Positions 29,828-39,203 of a stretch of 64,000 nucleotides of DNA are shown in pieces. This DNA is from Caenimonas sp. SL110 (lineage in GTDB: Bacteria > Pseudomonadota > Gammaproteobacteria > Burkholderiales > Burkholderiaceae_C). Position 1 is the stretch's first letter. Every line of letters begins with the position of its first letter. Both the position numbers and the translations under genes were made by a program. The notes under the pieces were generated by a model that was not told the origin of the DNA, made no database searches, and saw only the letters and a list, made by a program, of their open reading frames with translations. The stretch is taken from contig NZ_JANU01000001.1 of the NCBI RefSeq assembly GCF_001044395.1, forward strand, positions 1-64,000, given 5' to 3'.

Positions 29828-30244
29828 GGGGCTGCACCGGTTTCGACGTGGGTTCGGACGCGTGGCAGGGCATGCCGAGGTTTCAGTTCCTCGTTAATCT
29901 TCTGAAAAACTAAAGTAACTGCCACAAACAGTCGCTTCGGTGAGCCTGCGAACATGGACCAGTTCCGTGTTCCTGCTTACGCTTAACTAAAACTTAAGCA
30001 ACCGCTCCGCGCCAATCCGCCGATGGGTTGGGGTCCGAGACGCAAGTCAAAGACTGCGGAGTCATCTACATCGGCTGGTCCTGATCCGGGCGCCTTGGAT
30101 CAAGACGAGACAATAGGACGCTGGCTGACTGCGTAGCGTGCGACTGCGCGACGCAGAAGGCGAGATCCAAATCAGATCGCTAAGCATGTAGAACTGTACG
30201 AAGAAGGCTTGCGGACGCGGGTTCAATTCCCGCCAGCTCCACCA
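29828..30244 (+). ncRNA. ssrA: Transfer-messenger RNA (tmRNA)
   Basis: The 5' end GGGGCTGCACCGGTTTCGAC and the 3' end GACGCGGGTTCAATTCCCGC-CAGCTCCACCA form the tRNA-like domain, and their acceptor arms pair (GGGGCTG with CAGCTCC). Length is about 417 nt. The resume codon is probably GCC at 29921, because the preceding UAACU matches the E. coli UAGUC context. The tag frame then runs to TAA at 29984-29986: 21 codons beginning ATNSRFGEP and ending RVPAYA. This is longer than, and ends differently from, the usual ...ALAA tags. It rescues stalled ribosomes with SmpB. Confidence 0.95.
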
Positions 30245-30255
30245 CTACCGCCGTC

Positions 30256-30292
30256 AAAAGCCGCTAACGACATGTCGTTGGCGGCTTTTTTC
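30256..30292 (+). terminator. Terminator of ssrA
   Basis: A 16-bp inverted repeat with one G-U pair (AAAAGCCGCTAACGAC at 30256-30271 and GTCGTTGGCGGCTTTT at 30274-30289) and a U-run follows the tmRNA 3' CCA by 11 bp. With A residues at its left edge it may also serve the converging cytochrome gene. Confidence 0.9.
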
Positions 30293-30302
30293 TTTCCCTG
30301 TT

Positions 30303-30644
30303 TCAATGAAAGGCGACCGACTTGGCCCTGTCCGGCGCCAATCGGTAGACAGTCTTGTTCAGGTGGCGTGCAACCTCTGTCACGTCCTCTTCGCTCCATC
30401 GCAGTCCGGCCGTCGCTTGCCAGCGATTCACTTGCGCGCGCAGGCTGGGCCAGTCTCGCACCTGCCTGCCGTCGCGCCAGTGAATTTGCGACGTGTGGCA
30501 CTCGATGCAATGGTTGTTGTAGAGCAACTCGCCTCGGGTCTCTGATGGGAGCTGCTGTGCCTGCGCCGCCATGACGAACGCCGCGAACACGGCGGCAAGC
30601 AGATGACGCGCGAGCGAACGCATTCGAGGTGAGGCAACCAGCAT
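30303..30644 (-). CDS. Small secreted c-type cytochrome, single haem
   Basis: A protein of 113 residues with a signal peptide (MRSLARHLLAAVFAAFVMAA...) and one haem site CIECH in YNNHCIECHTSQIHWRDG. The conserved ending VTEVARHLNKTVYRL is seen in a family of small betaproteobacterial cytochromes. ATG 30644 is chosen because AAGGAG lies five bases upstream; an internal ATG at 30623 would give a shorter signal peptide. The axial methionine is not obvious. It is convergent with ssrA, and its redox partner is unknown. Confidence 0.8.
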   Translation of the reverse strand: MLVASPRMRSLARHLLAAVFAAFVMAAQAQQLPSETRGELLYNNHCIECHTSQIHWRDGRQVRDWPSLRAQVNRWQATAGLRWSEEDVTEVARHLNKTVYRLAPDRAKSVAFH

Positions 30645-30721
30645 CCAGGCTCCTTGCGCGGTAAACATGAGAATTGCTTATGTCAGCCTAGCTGCGCGCC
30701 CGGTCTGGATGTTGACATTCA

Positions 30722-32551
30722 TCAATTGATCGGCAGGCCCGGCCGCTGGAACGCCAGACCATATCGCTGCAGGACCGCGTCGAGCAGCGGTGCGATGTCG
30801 TTCCCGGGTGCGATGGCGTCGATGAATTTCGTGCTGCACGACTGCACGACCGAGCGCAGTTGCGGTGACAACGCCTGGAACCCCAACACCAGATCGAGTC
30901 GGTCCAGCGGCAGACCTACCCTGTCGAGCGTTCCTGCGGTGACCTCTATTACCAGCGCGTCGCAGCCAGGGTCACAGATGAGTGCCATGACCCGCGCCGG
31001 CAAGTCATCGCCTCGCTGACAGCGCTTGTGACCGGCGAGCATCGTGTCCTCGCCGCTCGTCTGCCCCACGGCCAGGCCCTTTGCGGCGAGCAACGCGCAA
31101 ATGCGCTGCACTACTCCGGCGGGTGCATCGATCAGCAACACGCTCGGGATGCGTCCATCGGAGCCGGCAGGAAACCTGGCGAGCAGGATTTTTTCCGCAC
31201 GGGAATCGTAGAAGATGCCCGGCGTACCGTTGACTTCGATCACTGCGCACGGCACCTCACGCCACGAGCGGCTGATGTCCGGCGTCATGAAATCGACACC
31301 CATCGCATCCATGCGGAAACTCCGGGCGATGGCCTCGGCCATGTGGATGTTGTCCGGATGCGCCAGGTGAGTGACATCGGCAATCGAGCCGCCCTTGGCG
31401 ATGTTGGCGACGCTGCGCAGGCTGACCACCGTGCCTGCGGGAGGCAGGCTATCGGGCGAGAGACCGTGTTTGCGCAGATGCACGATCACGTCCGGGTCGA
31501 CCTCCAGTTGCCGCAGCCCATCATCGGTCGCGGCGGGGTCTCGCCTGCGTCGGTGGTTCTCCGCCTCTATCAGTTCGGCGACTGTACGCAGGCCGTCACC
31601 GGTCACGCTGGCCGGATAGCGCGCCGCCACCCAGGCCAGCTTGCCGCCAAATACCGCCAGCCGATGGTCGTCGCCAGCAACATGTCGCTCGACGATGACG
31701 CCCTGACGCGACGAGGCTGCTGCGTTGGCGAATGCGACGCCGGTTTCCGAGTCGTCCATCACATAGGCAGAAACCCCTTTGCCTTTGCCGCTGGAGATCG
31801 GCTTGAGGACCACCGGATAGCCCAGCCGCCGCGCCGCTGCAATGGCCTGCTCCTCGTTCGACGCAACCAAGTGCGTTACACCGGGAAATCCAAGCCGCCG
31901 CACGAGCCGGTTCGAAAGGAGTTTGTCGCGCGCCAGGAGCGTGCCGGTCATGGAGTCTGCCTGGCCTGCTGCCGAGAAGAAGTGCGCGCCGGCCGAACCT
32001 TGTCCAAAGAGCCAGATGCGCGAATTCTCGGCCACCGGATACACGGGAATCGCACGGCGGCGGGCTATGCGGGCCAGCGTGCGAGCCACCGGTGCGTGTG
32101 GAAGTGCCAGCTGCAGCCCCGCTTGCACCTGCCGCAGGCGGGGCGCAAGTCGTTTCAGACTGTCCGTATCCTCAGCGGCACCCAGAAATATCTTCTCGGC
32201 GAGATCGATGGCGGTCTGCAAAACCAGCGAGGTGGCCCCGGGATCCGCAAAACCCAGAGCCATTGAACTGGGCCGGCTCGCGGTCCCCGCCTCGATGCGA
32301 ACAGCCGCGTCCTGCGGCTCATCCGGGTGCTGGAGATGGACGGCGAGCAGGCACGCCAGGCCCTCGAATGCGACGCTATCGGGCGGCTGCGCGGAGCCTT
32401 CCCACAAAGGCCTGTCGCTGACCATGCGCCACTGTGCCTGGACAACCGAAGGCGCCAGTTGATGCTGAAAGGGATTGGTGAATTGCGCAATCACCGCAGC
32501 AAACGGCGCATGGACGCTGGGTCCGTGAAACACGCGCAAACTGATCTTCAT
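30722..32551 (-). CDS. Cyanophycin synthetase-like ATP-grasp ligase with degenerate Mur domain (CphA2-like)
   Basis: A protein of 609 residues. Residues 1-200 resemble the CphA N-terminal domain. Residues about 205-450 are an ATP-grasp fold (TLLARDKLLSNRLVRRLGF, PVVLKPISSGKGKGVSAYV, VERHVAGDDHRLAVFGGKL, VASVTGDG-type turn, AKGGSIADVTHLAHPDN, VIEVNGTPGI). The C-terminal 140 residues look like the start of a Mur-ligase domain, but the P-loop GxxGKTT is replaced by DAPAGVVQRI, and the catalytic remainder is absent. Full CphA is about 870-900 residues; CphA2, which joins beta-Asp-Arg dipeptides, is of about this length. It is the last gene of the minus-strand catabolic array, 6 bp behind a flavoprotein gene. 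Making an amide or peptide is inferred. Confidence 0.75.
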   Translation of the reverse strand: MKISLRVFHGPSVHAPFAAVIAQFTNPFQHQLAPSVVQAQWRMVSDRPLWEGSAQPPDSVAFEGLACLLAVHLQHPDEPQDAAVRIEAGTASRPSSMALGFADPGATSLVLQTAIDLAEKIFLGAAEDTDSLKRLAPRLRQVQAGLQLALPHAPVARTLARIARRRAIPVYPVAENSRIWLFGQGSAGAHFFSAAGQADSMTGTLLARDKLLSNRLVRRLGFPGVTHLVASNEEQAIAAARRLGYPVVLKPISSGKGKGVSAYVMDDSETGVAFANAAASSRQGVIVERHVAGDDHRLAVFGGKLAWVAARYPASVTGDGLRTVAELIEAENHRRRRDPAATDDGLRQLEVDPDVIVHLRKHGLSPDSLPPAGTVVSLRSVANIAKGGSIADVTHLAHPDNIHMAEAIARSFRMDAMGVDFMTPDISRSWREVPCAVIEVNGTPGIFYDSRAEKILLARFPAGSDGRIPSVLLIDAPAGVVQRICALLAAKGLAVGQTSGEDTMLAGHKRCQRGDDLPARVMALICDPGCDALVIEVTAGTLDRVGLPLDRLDLVLGFQALSPQLRSVVQSCSTKFIDAIAPGNDIAPLLDAVLQRYGLAFQRPGLPIN

Positions 32552-32557
32552 GCGGCA

Positions 32558-33925
32558 CTATAGACACCCGCCGCCCAGCTTCGCGAGTTCCGCCTTCAAC
32601 ACATCATCCTGGTATCGGTCCATGGTCAGCTGCATGGCGTACTGCGGCACTTCCTGCCCAAAAACCCATGCCGCGCACAGCGCACCTGTCGAACAGGCGG
32701 CCATTGATCCATAGCCCGACAATGCGCCGGCGATGAAAGCGCCAGGCGTTTTCATCTTGCCGATCAGCGGCCAGTTCTCGTCGGTCATCGTGTAGTAGCC
32801 GCCGTAGTGGCGCGCGCCGCGTGGCAGCCTGCCGATGTAGGCAGCGAGCTTGGGGTGCAGGTTGCTCGCGCCGCGCAGCACGGTGTCCGGGAAATGCGGA
32901 TCGAGCGGGTCTTCGCCGTGCGGGTCCGACGCATCCTTGTTGTAGGCCCAGCCCAGCTTGATCCAGTTGCCATCGACGGGTCCATCGGGCCTGCAATGGA
33001 TGCTGCCCTGCATCGGGCCGACCAGGCGGCGAGTTTGCGGATCGCTCGCCAGCAGGGCCGCGTCTTCCACGCTCCACGTCAGGCGCTGCTCGTCGAGGTC
33101 GATGGTGAAGGGCATCTTGCGATCGATGGCGTGCTCGCGATCCTGGAATGAGATCTTCTGCTGGTAGATGTGCTTGACCGGAATTTCTTCGCCCAGCATG
33201 GCGCCGATGTCCTGCAGGTAGGGCCCGGCGGCATTCACGACCACGTCCGCGTGCAGGCTCGAAGTGCCTTCGGCGGTAGCCACCTCCAGCCTGAAGGGTG
33301 AACTGCCGCTGATGCCTTTGACTTCGGCGCGAACCACGCGCGCGCCCTCGGCGCGGATTCGCGTGAGCATGTACTGCCCCAGCTGCTGCGCGCTGATGGA
33401 GCCCGCGCGGCGAACGTGAATCACCGCGCCGACGTCGCTCGCATAGTACGGAAAGGTCGCGCGGATCAGATCGCGATTGAGCAGCACATCAACGCCGGCA
33501 GGGGCCGACTGCCACGGAGCGCGAAGCGGCGGCTCGTAGTCGCAGGAGGCACTCTCGCGGATGCGGATCTGCGCGCTGCCCGCGCCGTAGCCGCGATAGA
33601 GATCGTCGATGAGATCCTGCGGCTTGTCACGCCGCGTCACCAGCGCGTAGCCACCGCGCGTCATGTTCAGCATTCCGCCCGATTCGCGATCAATCGCTTC
33701 CATCAGGTCTATCGAGTGATCGGTAAATGCAGTCATCACCGGATGCGGCCACCAGTTGCGATAGTTCTCGCCTGACTGCGCCGAGGTCAGGCTCATGGGG
33801 TCGCGCGGATCGACGAGCACCACGTTCGTGGCCTTGTGCTGCGTGACCAGGTAATACGCAACGGCGATGCCGACACTACCCGCGCCGATCACGGCGATGC
33901 TGGCGTTCCTGTCGATGGTGTTCAT
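32558..33925 (-). CDS. FAD-dependent oxidoreductase of the DAO family (first of a pair)
   Basis: A protein of 455 residues. The dinucleotide motif AVIGAGSVGIAVAYYL is followed by SAQSGENYRNWWPHPVM and the C-terminal substrate-cap element GGYYTMTDENWPLIG, a DAO (D-amino acid oxidase / sarcosine oxidase beta) pattern. It probably oxidises a C-N bond of an amino acid or imino acid. Its start overlaps the stop of the next upstream DAO gene (TGATG), so the two are coupled and may act together. No haem or iron-sulfur motif is seen. The substrate is unknown. Confidence 0.8.
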   Translation of the reverse strand: MNTIDRNASIAVIGAGSVGIAVAYYLVTQHKATNVVLVDPRDPMSLTSAQSGENYRNWWPHPVMTAFTDHSIDLMEAIDRESGGMLNMTRGGYALVTRRDKPQDLIDDLYRGYGAGSAQIRIRESASCDYEPPLRAPWQSAPAGVDVLLNRDLIRATFPYYASDVGAVIHVRRAGSISAQQLGQYMLTRIRAEGARVVRAEVKGISGSSPFRLEVATAEGTSSLHADVVVNAAGPYLQDIGAMLGEEIPVKHIYQQKISFQDREHAIDRKMPFTIDLDEQRLTWSVEDAALLASDPQTRRLVGPMQGSIHCRPDGPVDGNWIKLGWAYNKDASDPHGEDPLDPHFPDTVLRGASNLHPKLAAYIGRLPRGARHYGGYYTMTDENWPLIGKMKTPGAFIAGALSGYGSMAACSTGALCAAWVFGQEVPQYAMQLTMDRYQDDVLKAELAKLGGGCL

Positions 33926-35103
33926 CAGATGATTCCTGTTTCGCGATAGGGCTGGTTCTGCTCCACGCGCTCATATCCGAGCCGCGTGAGGTCCAGGGTC
34001 TGGTAGGAGCCGTGCACGACCAGCTCTGCGATGGCGCGGCCTGCGGCCGGCGCATGCATCATTCCGTGACCCGAAAATCCGGCGACGACCAGAAGGTTCG
34101 CCAGGCCGTTGTTCCAGCGCCCGATCACCGCGTTGCCGTCGAGCTCGCATTCTTCATACAGGCCCGCCCAGGTGCGATGGCACTTCGCGGCCTCCAGCGG
34201 TGGGAAACGATGCGCGACCGCGGGCCACACCACGCGTTCGAAGTAGTCGTGGTCCACCTCGAAGTCAAAGCCCCGCTCGGTCGATCCATCCACGAGCCCG
34301 CCGGAGAACCCGTTGCCCTCCGACCGGAAGGCGAGCCGCGCGATATCTTTCACATACGGCAGCCGCTCCATCGGCGATGCCGGCGTGAAGTAATGTTCGT
34401 ATCGTTTCATCGGCGCGATGGGCAGGTTCATGCCGGCCATCGCTGCCACTTGTCCCGACCATGCACCTGCCGCATTGATGAAGGTGTCTGCGGCAATGGT
34501 GGAGCCGTCGTCCAGGCGCAAGGCCCTGACCTTCGCAGCATCGACGTCGATGGCGACCACGCGGCCCTTCACGAAGTCCACGCCTTGCGAGGCGGCCTTG
34601 CGCCTGAAACCCCACAGCAGGCTGTGCGGATCGCACCAGCCGTCGCGCGGTGAATGCGCGCCCGCGCCGAGGTCTTGCACGTTCATCGACGGAAACTTCG
34701 CCTTCAATTCCTGCGGCGTGAGCAGGTTCACTTCGCAGCCCAGCGCGTTCTGCAGCTTCACGTTGCCCGCCAGTGCTTCGACGTGTTCGGGCGGCACGAC
34801 GAACAGGTAGCCACCCTCTATCCAGCCCACGTCTGGCTGCGCGTCAGCGATCGCCATGTGCTGCGCAAAGGTCTTGATGAACTCGATGCTCGCTTTCGAC
34901 AGCTCGATGTTCTCGGGGCATGTGAACTGCACGCGGCAGCCGCCCGAAGCGCGAGGCGTGGACGCGAACTCGTAAGTCGGATCAGGCTCGATCACGGCGA
35001 CGCTCGCGTCCGGTGCCAGGTTGCGGATGAAGTGCGCGGCGCTGCATCCCATCAGGCCGCCGCCGATGATCGCGATATCGAATCTCTTTGTCGGGCTTTG
35101 CAT
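33925..35103 (-). CDS. FAD-dependent oxidoreductase of the DAO family (second of a pair)
   Basis: A protein of 392 residues, close to monomeric sarcosine oxidase size. The FAD motif is IAIIGGGLMGCSAAHFI, followed by RASGGCRVQFTCPENIEL and the C-terminal FSGHGMMHAPAAGRAIAEL, typical of the glycine/D-amino acid oxidase family. It overlaps the following DAO gene by one base and lies 13 bp after the LDH2-family gene. A likely role is deamination or N-dealkylation of the pathway substrate, but the sequence does not identify it. Confidence 0.82.
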   Translation of the reverse strand: MQSPTKRFDIAIIGGGLMGCSAAHFIRNLAPDASVAVIEPDPTYEFASTPRASGGCRVQFTCPENIELSKASIEFIKTFAQHMAIADAQPDVGWIEGGYLFVVPPEHVEALAGNVKLQNALGCEVNLLTPQELKAKFPSMNVQDLGAGAHSPRDGWCDPHSLLWGFRRKAASQGVDFVKGRVVAIDVDAAKVRALRLDDGSTIAADTFINAAGAWSGQVAAMAGMNLPIAPMKRYEHYFTPASPMERLPYVKDIARLAFRSEGNGFSGGLVDGSTERGFDFEVDHDYFERVVWPAVAHRFPPLEAAKCHRTWAGLYEECELDGNAVIGRWNNGLANLLVVAGFSGHGMMHAPAAGRAIAELVVHGSYQTLDLTRLGYERVEQNQPYRETGII

Positions 35104-35116
35104 GGGGTGATCCGGT

Positions 35117-36121
35117 TCAGTGAGGGCTTGACTGCAGGAGCTTCATCGCCGCGTCCCCAACCGCGATGCCGCCTGCTTTTGCCTTCGCGCGATTGATGTA
35201 GCGGCGATCACCCGGCATGCGCGTGGTGCCGGCGTCTGCCAGCGCGTGCATCAACTGCTCGATGCGATCGGCAAAGTCGCTTGCGCCCGCACGCGACGGG
35301 TCGATGAGGATCAGCATCTGCCCCGCATTCGAGGTCACCGCGCCGGGGATGCGGGCGGATTCGTCTTCAAAACCGAAGCGGCTGCCTGTGAGGGCCGCGG
35401 CCAGCACCTCCACCAGCAACGCGATGAGAAAACCCTTGTGGGCGCCGAAAGGCAGCAGGGCACCGCCGTCCAGCACGGCAGCCGGGTCCCGGCTGACATG
35501 CCCCGACCTGTCCACGCCGGCATCTGGAGGAAGTGTGTGTCCGTTCTTTGCGGCAAGAATCACATCGCCGTGCGCGAGCACGCTCGACGCCTGGTCCCAG
35601 ACCACCGGATCGCGACCGGCACGAGGCAGTGCAAAGGCCATCGGGTTGGTGCCCAGCACCGCGCGCGATGCGCTCGGCGCAACGATGCGGCTGCGCGATT
35701 GAACAAATGCCAGGCACACCAGGCCCTGCACGGCAAACGGCTCCACATCGGGCCACAGGCTGCCGAAGTGATGCGAGTCATGGATGCTGATGGCGCAGAT
35801 GCCATTGGCACGCGCCTTCGCAATGCCCATGTCCCTGCCGCGCGCCAGCGCGCCTTGCGCGAAGCCGTTGGCCGCGTCGATGCGCACCACCGCGGGCGCC
35901 TGGTCTGTCACGATCATCTCGGGAGAGCCCGTGACCCAACCCGATTCCAGCGATGAGACAAAGCCGGGCAGTCGTGCGAGGCCATGACTGAGAGTGCCGT
36001 CACGCTCGGCGGCCACGATGGAGCCTGCGACCGCATCGGCGGTGATGCCGTCCACGCCATTGGCGACCAGCAGTCGGCGCACCAGTTGCTGGAGTGCTTC
36101 TTCGGACAGATTCACCGGCAT
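35117..36121 (-). CDS. LDH2/malate dehydrogenase family NAD(P)-dependent oxidoreductase
   Basis: A protein of 334 residues of the family that includes ureidoglycolate, sulfolactate and delta1-piperideine-2-carboxylate reductases. Typical motifs are ERDGTLSHGLARLPGF, ISIHDSHHFGSLWPDVE (catalytic His region), LGTNPMAFALPR and PFGAHKGFLIALLVEVL. It interconverts a 2-oxo (or 2-imino) acid and its 2-hydroxy (or amino) form. ATG 36121 is chosen because it overlaps the stop of the preceding gene (TGATG); the longer frame upstream is in coding sequence of that gene. Next to two DAO flavoproteins, an imine reductase role is possible. Confidence 0.85.
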   Translation of the reverse strand: MPVNLSEEALQQLVRRLLVANGVDGITADAVAGSIVAAERDGTLSHGLARLPGFVSSLESGWVTGSPEMIVTDQAPAVVRIDAANGFAQGALARGRDMGIAKARANGICAISIHDSHHFGSLWPDVEPFAVQGLVCLAFVQSRSRIVAPSASRAVLGTNPMAFALPRAGRDPVVWDQASSVLAHGDVILAAKNGHTLPPDAGVDRSGHVSRDPAAVLDGGALLPFGAHKGFLIALLVEVLAAALTGSRFGFEDESARIPGAVTSNAGQMLILIDPSRAGASDFADRIEQLMHALADAGTTRMPGDRRYINRAKAKAGGIAVGDAAMKLLQSSPH

Positions 36122-39100
36122 CACGATTCTCCTGATATTGGCCTGGGTGCGAGGTGCTCCAGCAGCACTTGCACCGGGTGTCGCAATGTCCGGTCCTGAA
36201 GCCGTGCCGCCTGGCTGCGGCACGAGTAGCCCGTTGCAAGAATTTCAGCTGGGGCTGCGCCAGAAGTCGCGGAAAGCAGCGGACCCCAGGACTGCCCGAA
36301 GATGATTTTTGAAGTCGCCACGTTGCGCGATTCGTGGCCGTAGGTGCCCGACATGCCGCAGCAACCGCTCTCCATCGGCGTGAGCGTGAGGCCAGCTCTT
36401 GCAAACACCGCAGTCCATTGACTCACGCTCGCGGGCACGTTGGTTTTTTCAGTGCAGTGCGCGAGCAGCCTGTACTGCTGCGCGCGCGCGGCATTTTGTT
36501 CGGGCATTGCCTGAAGCAGCCACTCCTGCGGCAGCAGCACCTGCGGGCAATCCTGCGCGCTCGCGATCTTGAGATATTCCTGCCGGTACACCAGCGTCAT
36601 CGCAGGGTCGAGGCCCACCAGCGGAATGCCGCTTGCAGCGAGCGCGCGAAGCAGGGCCGTCTGCCGCTCGGCCGCACGTTCGAACGAATGCAAAAATCCC
36701 TGTACATGCAGCGGCTTGCCATTGGGTCGAAACGGCGCGATGTACGCCGTGTGACCCGTGCGCGCGGCAAGCTCCACGAACGCGGCCCAAACAGGCGTTT
36801 CGAACCAGCGGGTGAATGCGTCCTGGACCAGGATCACGCTCTTGGCACGTTGCGCCGGCGTGAGCGATGCCAGCAGCTCGGGTGTCGCGGTGCGCACCTG
36901 CAGGCGCTGGAGTGTGCGTTCGATATCGAAGCGAGACAGCAGCGGACTGTCGACCATCCCCGCGATGCGGTCGAGCGCCCTGGTCACAACAGGCGCGGAC
37001 ATGATCGCGTTGTACAAGCGCGGCATTCTTGCGAGGTACGGAATCGTGAATTCGAGCGAGCCGATCAGGTAGTCCTTGAGCGGCCTCAGGTAGCGCGCGT
37101 GGTACAGCTGCAAAAAGCGCGAGCGGAACTCGGGCACGCTGACCTTCACGGGGCACTGGCCCGCGCAGGACTTGCACGCCAGGCATCCTGCCATGGCCTC
37201 ATACACCTCGTGCGAGAAATCCGGGCTGGCATCGCGGTGCTGCGACCGCGTATTGCGCCACCGCCCCGGCAAGCCTGTCACGAAGGCGGCGACTCCGCGC
37301 GGCGCTGTCATCACATCCGCACCGGCTGCGCCCTGCAGCCGCAGCCACTCGCGCATCAGCGACGCGCGGCCCTTGGGTGAGTGACGCCGCTCGCGCGTGC
37401 CTTTCCATGAGGGGCACATCGCGTCATCGGGGTCGAAGTTGTAGCAGGCACCGTTGCCGTTGCAATGCATGGCAGTGCCGAAGCTTTGCCACACACGCTC
37501 GTCGATCTGCCGGTCCGAGTCGCCTCGCATCGGCACACCATCGATGCGCAGCAACTGGTCGCCCGGCCTCGATGCGGGCGTGGCGATCTTGCCGGGGTTG
37601 AGCTGGTTGTGCGGATCGAACGCAGCTTTCAATTGCTGCAACGCAGGGTAGAGCGGACCAAAAAACTTGGGTACATATTCGGAACGCACGCCCTTGCCAT
37701 GCTCGCCCCACAGCAGGCCACCGTATTTTTGCGTCAGGTCGGCAACCGCATCGGACACCGTACGAACCAGCGCGGCTTGCGCGGGGTCCTTCAGGTCGAG
37801 CGCGGGCCGCACATGCAGCACGCCTGCATCGACGTGTCCGAACATGCCGTAGGCCAGGCCCAGTCCGTCCAGCAGCGCACGGAATTCCGCGATGTACTCG
37901 GGCAGGCGCTCCGGCGGCACGGCCGTGTCTTCGACGAAGGGTTGCGGCCGCACTTCGCCCTGCACATTGCCAAGCAGCCCGACAGCACGCTTGCGCATCT
38001 GGTAGACACGCTCGACGGCGTCGTGTCCTGCGGCGATGGTGTGACCCAGGCGCTCCACACTCAGGTCGGTTTGCAGGTGCAAGGCAAACGCCTCCACGCG
38101 TGCATCCACTTGCGCGATGTCATCGCCACTGAACTCCACCAGGTTGATGCCCAGCGCGGCAGCTTCGCCCTGCGCCTGCGGAAAGTATTCCTTCACCCGT
38201 GTCCACACCATGTCCTGCATGGCGAGCTGCAACACGCGCGAGTCCACCGTCTCGATTGACAGGGGGCGATGCGCCATCAGCGCGCGGGCATCGCTCAGGG
38301 CATCCATGAAGCTCGCATAGCGCACGTTGACGAGCACCGAGTAGGTGGGGATAGCAAGGACCGCGAGTTCGGCTTCGACGATGAAACCGAGCGAGCCTTC
38401 CGCGCCGCACAGCACGCTGTTGAGGTTGAAGCGGCCATCGGGCTCGCGCAGGTGCGCCAGGTCGTAGCCGGTGAGGCATCGGTTGAGTTTTGGAAAGTGC
38501 GCCTCGATGAGCGCGCCCTGGGTCTGGGCGATGTCGGCGGCGCAGCGGTAGGCATCACCGATGCGTCCGGGGCGCTGCAGGGCCTCGCGCAGTTCATCTT
38601 CTTCAAGCGCAAAGCTTTCGAAGCGCTCGCCGCCCAGCAGCACGCAGTCGAGTGACACCACATGGTCGCGTGTCTTGCCGTAGGTGCAGCTGCCTTGTCC
38701 GCTGGCGTCGGTATTGATCATGCCGCCCAGCGTTGCGCGATTGCTGGTCGAAAGCTCCGGCGCGAAGAACAGGCCGTGCGGTTGCAGCGCCTTGTTCAAC
38801 TGGTCCTTGACGACACCGGTCTGCACCCGCACGCGGCGTGCCCGGGCATCGATGGAAAGGATGCCGTTCATGTGCCGAGAGAGATCGACCACGATGCCGT
38901 CGGTGAGCGACTGGCCGTTGGTGCCGGTGCCGCCGCCGCGGGGCGTGAGCACGATGCGTTGCCAGGCGGGTTCTGCGGCCAGTCGTGCGAGCCGCTGTAC
39001 ATCATCGGCATCACGCGGAAACACGACGGCCTGCGGCAGGCGCTGGTAGATCGAGTTGTCGGTTGCGAGCACGACGCGATCGGCGTGCGTGCTGCTGATC

Positions 39101-39189
39101 TCGCCCGCAAATCCTGCTTTCTCCAGCGCGCGCAGAAAGCCCAGGTAGGTCGACGCGATCGGCTGGGGCGATGCGATGCTGGCGATCAT
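36121..39189 (-). CDS. ydiJ: D-2-hydroxyglutarate-type dehydrogenase, FAD plus iron-sulfur (YdiJ-like)
   Basis: A protein of 1022 residues, almost the length of E. coli YdiJ. The N-terminal half is a GlcD-type FAD domain (VLTPRGGGTGTNGQSLTDG, SNRATLGGMINTDASGQGS, and the C-terminal FAD domain with GMFGHVDAGVLHVRP). The C-terminal half binds iron-sulfur clusters (CNGNGACYN...MCPSWKGT, CLACKSCAGQCPV) and a GlpC/HdrD-type CCG site (SGCCGMSGTYGHE). It oxidises a D-2-hydroxyacid and passes electrons to the membrane quinone pool. It lies between the LDH2-type and aldehyde dehydrogenase genes. Confidence 0.9.
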   Translation of the reverse strand: MIASIASPQPIASTYLGFLRALEKAGFAGEISSTHADRVVLATDNSIYQRLPQAVVFPRDADDVQRLARLAAEPAWQRIVLTPRGGGTGTNGQSLTDGIVVDLSRHMNGILSIDARARRVRVQTGVVKDQLNKALQPHGLFFAPELSTSNRATLGGMINTDASGQGSCTYGKTRDHVVSLDCVLLGGERFESFALEEDELREALQRPGRIGDAYRCAADIAQTQGALIEAHFPKLNRCLTGYDLAHLREPDGRFNLNSVLCGAEGSLGFIVEAELAVLAIPTYSVLVNVRYASFMDALSDARALMAHRPLSIETVDSRVLQLAMQDMVWTRVKEYFPQAQGEAAALGINLVEFSGDDIAQVDARVEAFALHLQTDLSVERLGHTIAAGHDAVERVYQMRKRAVGLLGNVQGEVRPQPFVEDTAVPPERLPEYIAEFRALLDGLGLAYGMFGHVDAGVLHVRPALDLKDPAQAALVRTVSDAVADLTQKYGGLLWGEHGKGVRSEYVPKFFGPLYPALQQLKAAFDPHNQLNPGKIATPASRPGDQLLRIDGVPMRGDSDRQIDERVWQSFGTAMHCNGNGACYNFDPDDAMCPSWKGTRERRHSPKGRASLMREWLRLQGAAGADVMTAPRGVAAFVTGLPGRWRNTRSQHRDASPDFSHEVYEAMAGCLACKSCAGQCPVKVSVPEFRSRFLQLYHARYLRPLKDYLIGSLEFTIPYLARMPRLYNAIMSAPVVTRALDRIAGMVDSPLLSRFDIERTLQRLQVRTATPELLASLTPAQRAKSVILVQDAFTRWFETPVWAAFVELAARTGHTAYIAPFRPNGKPLHVQGFLHSFERAAERQTALLRALAASGIPLVGLDPAMTLVYRQEYLKIASAQDCPQVLLPQEWLLQAMPEQNAARAQQYRLLAHCTEKTNVPASVSQWTAVFARAGLTLTPMESGCCGMSGTYGHESRNVATSKIIFGQSWGPLLSATSGAAPAEILATGYSCRSQAARLQDRTLRHPVQVLLEHLAPRPISGES

Positions 39190-39203
39190 CCTTCAGGGCG
39201 CCG

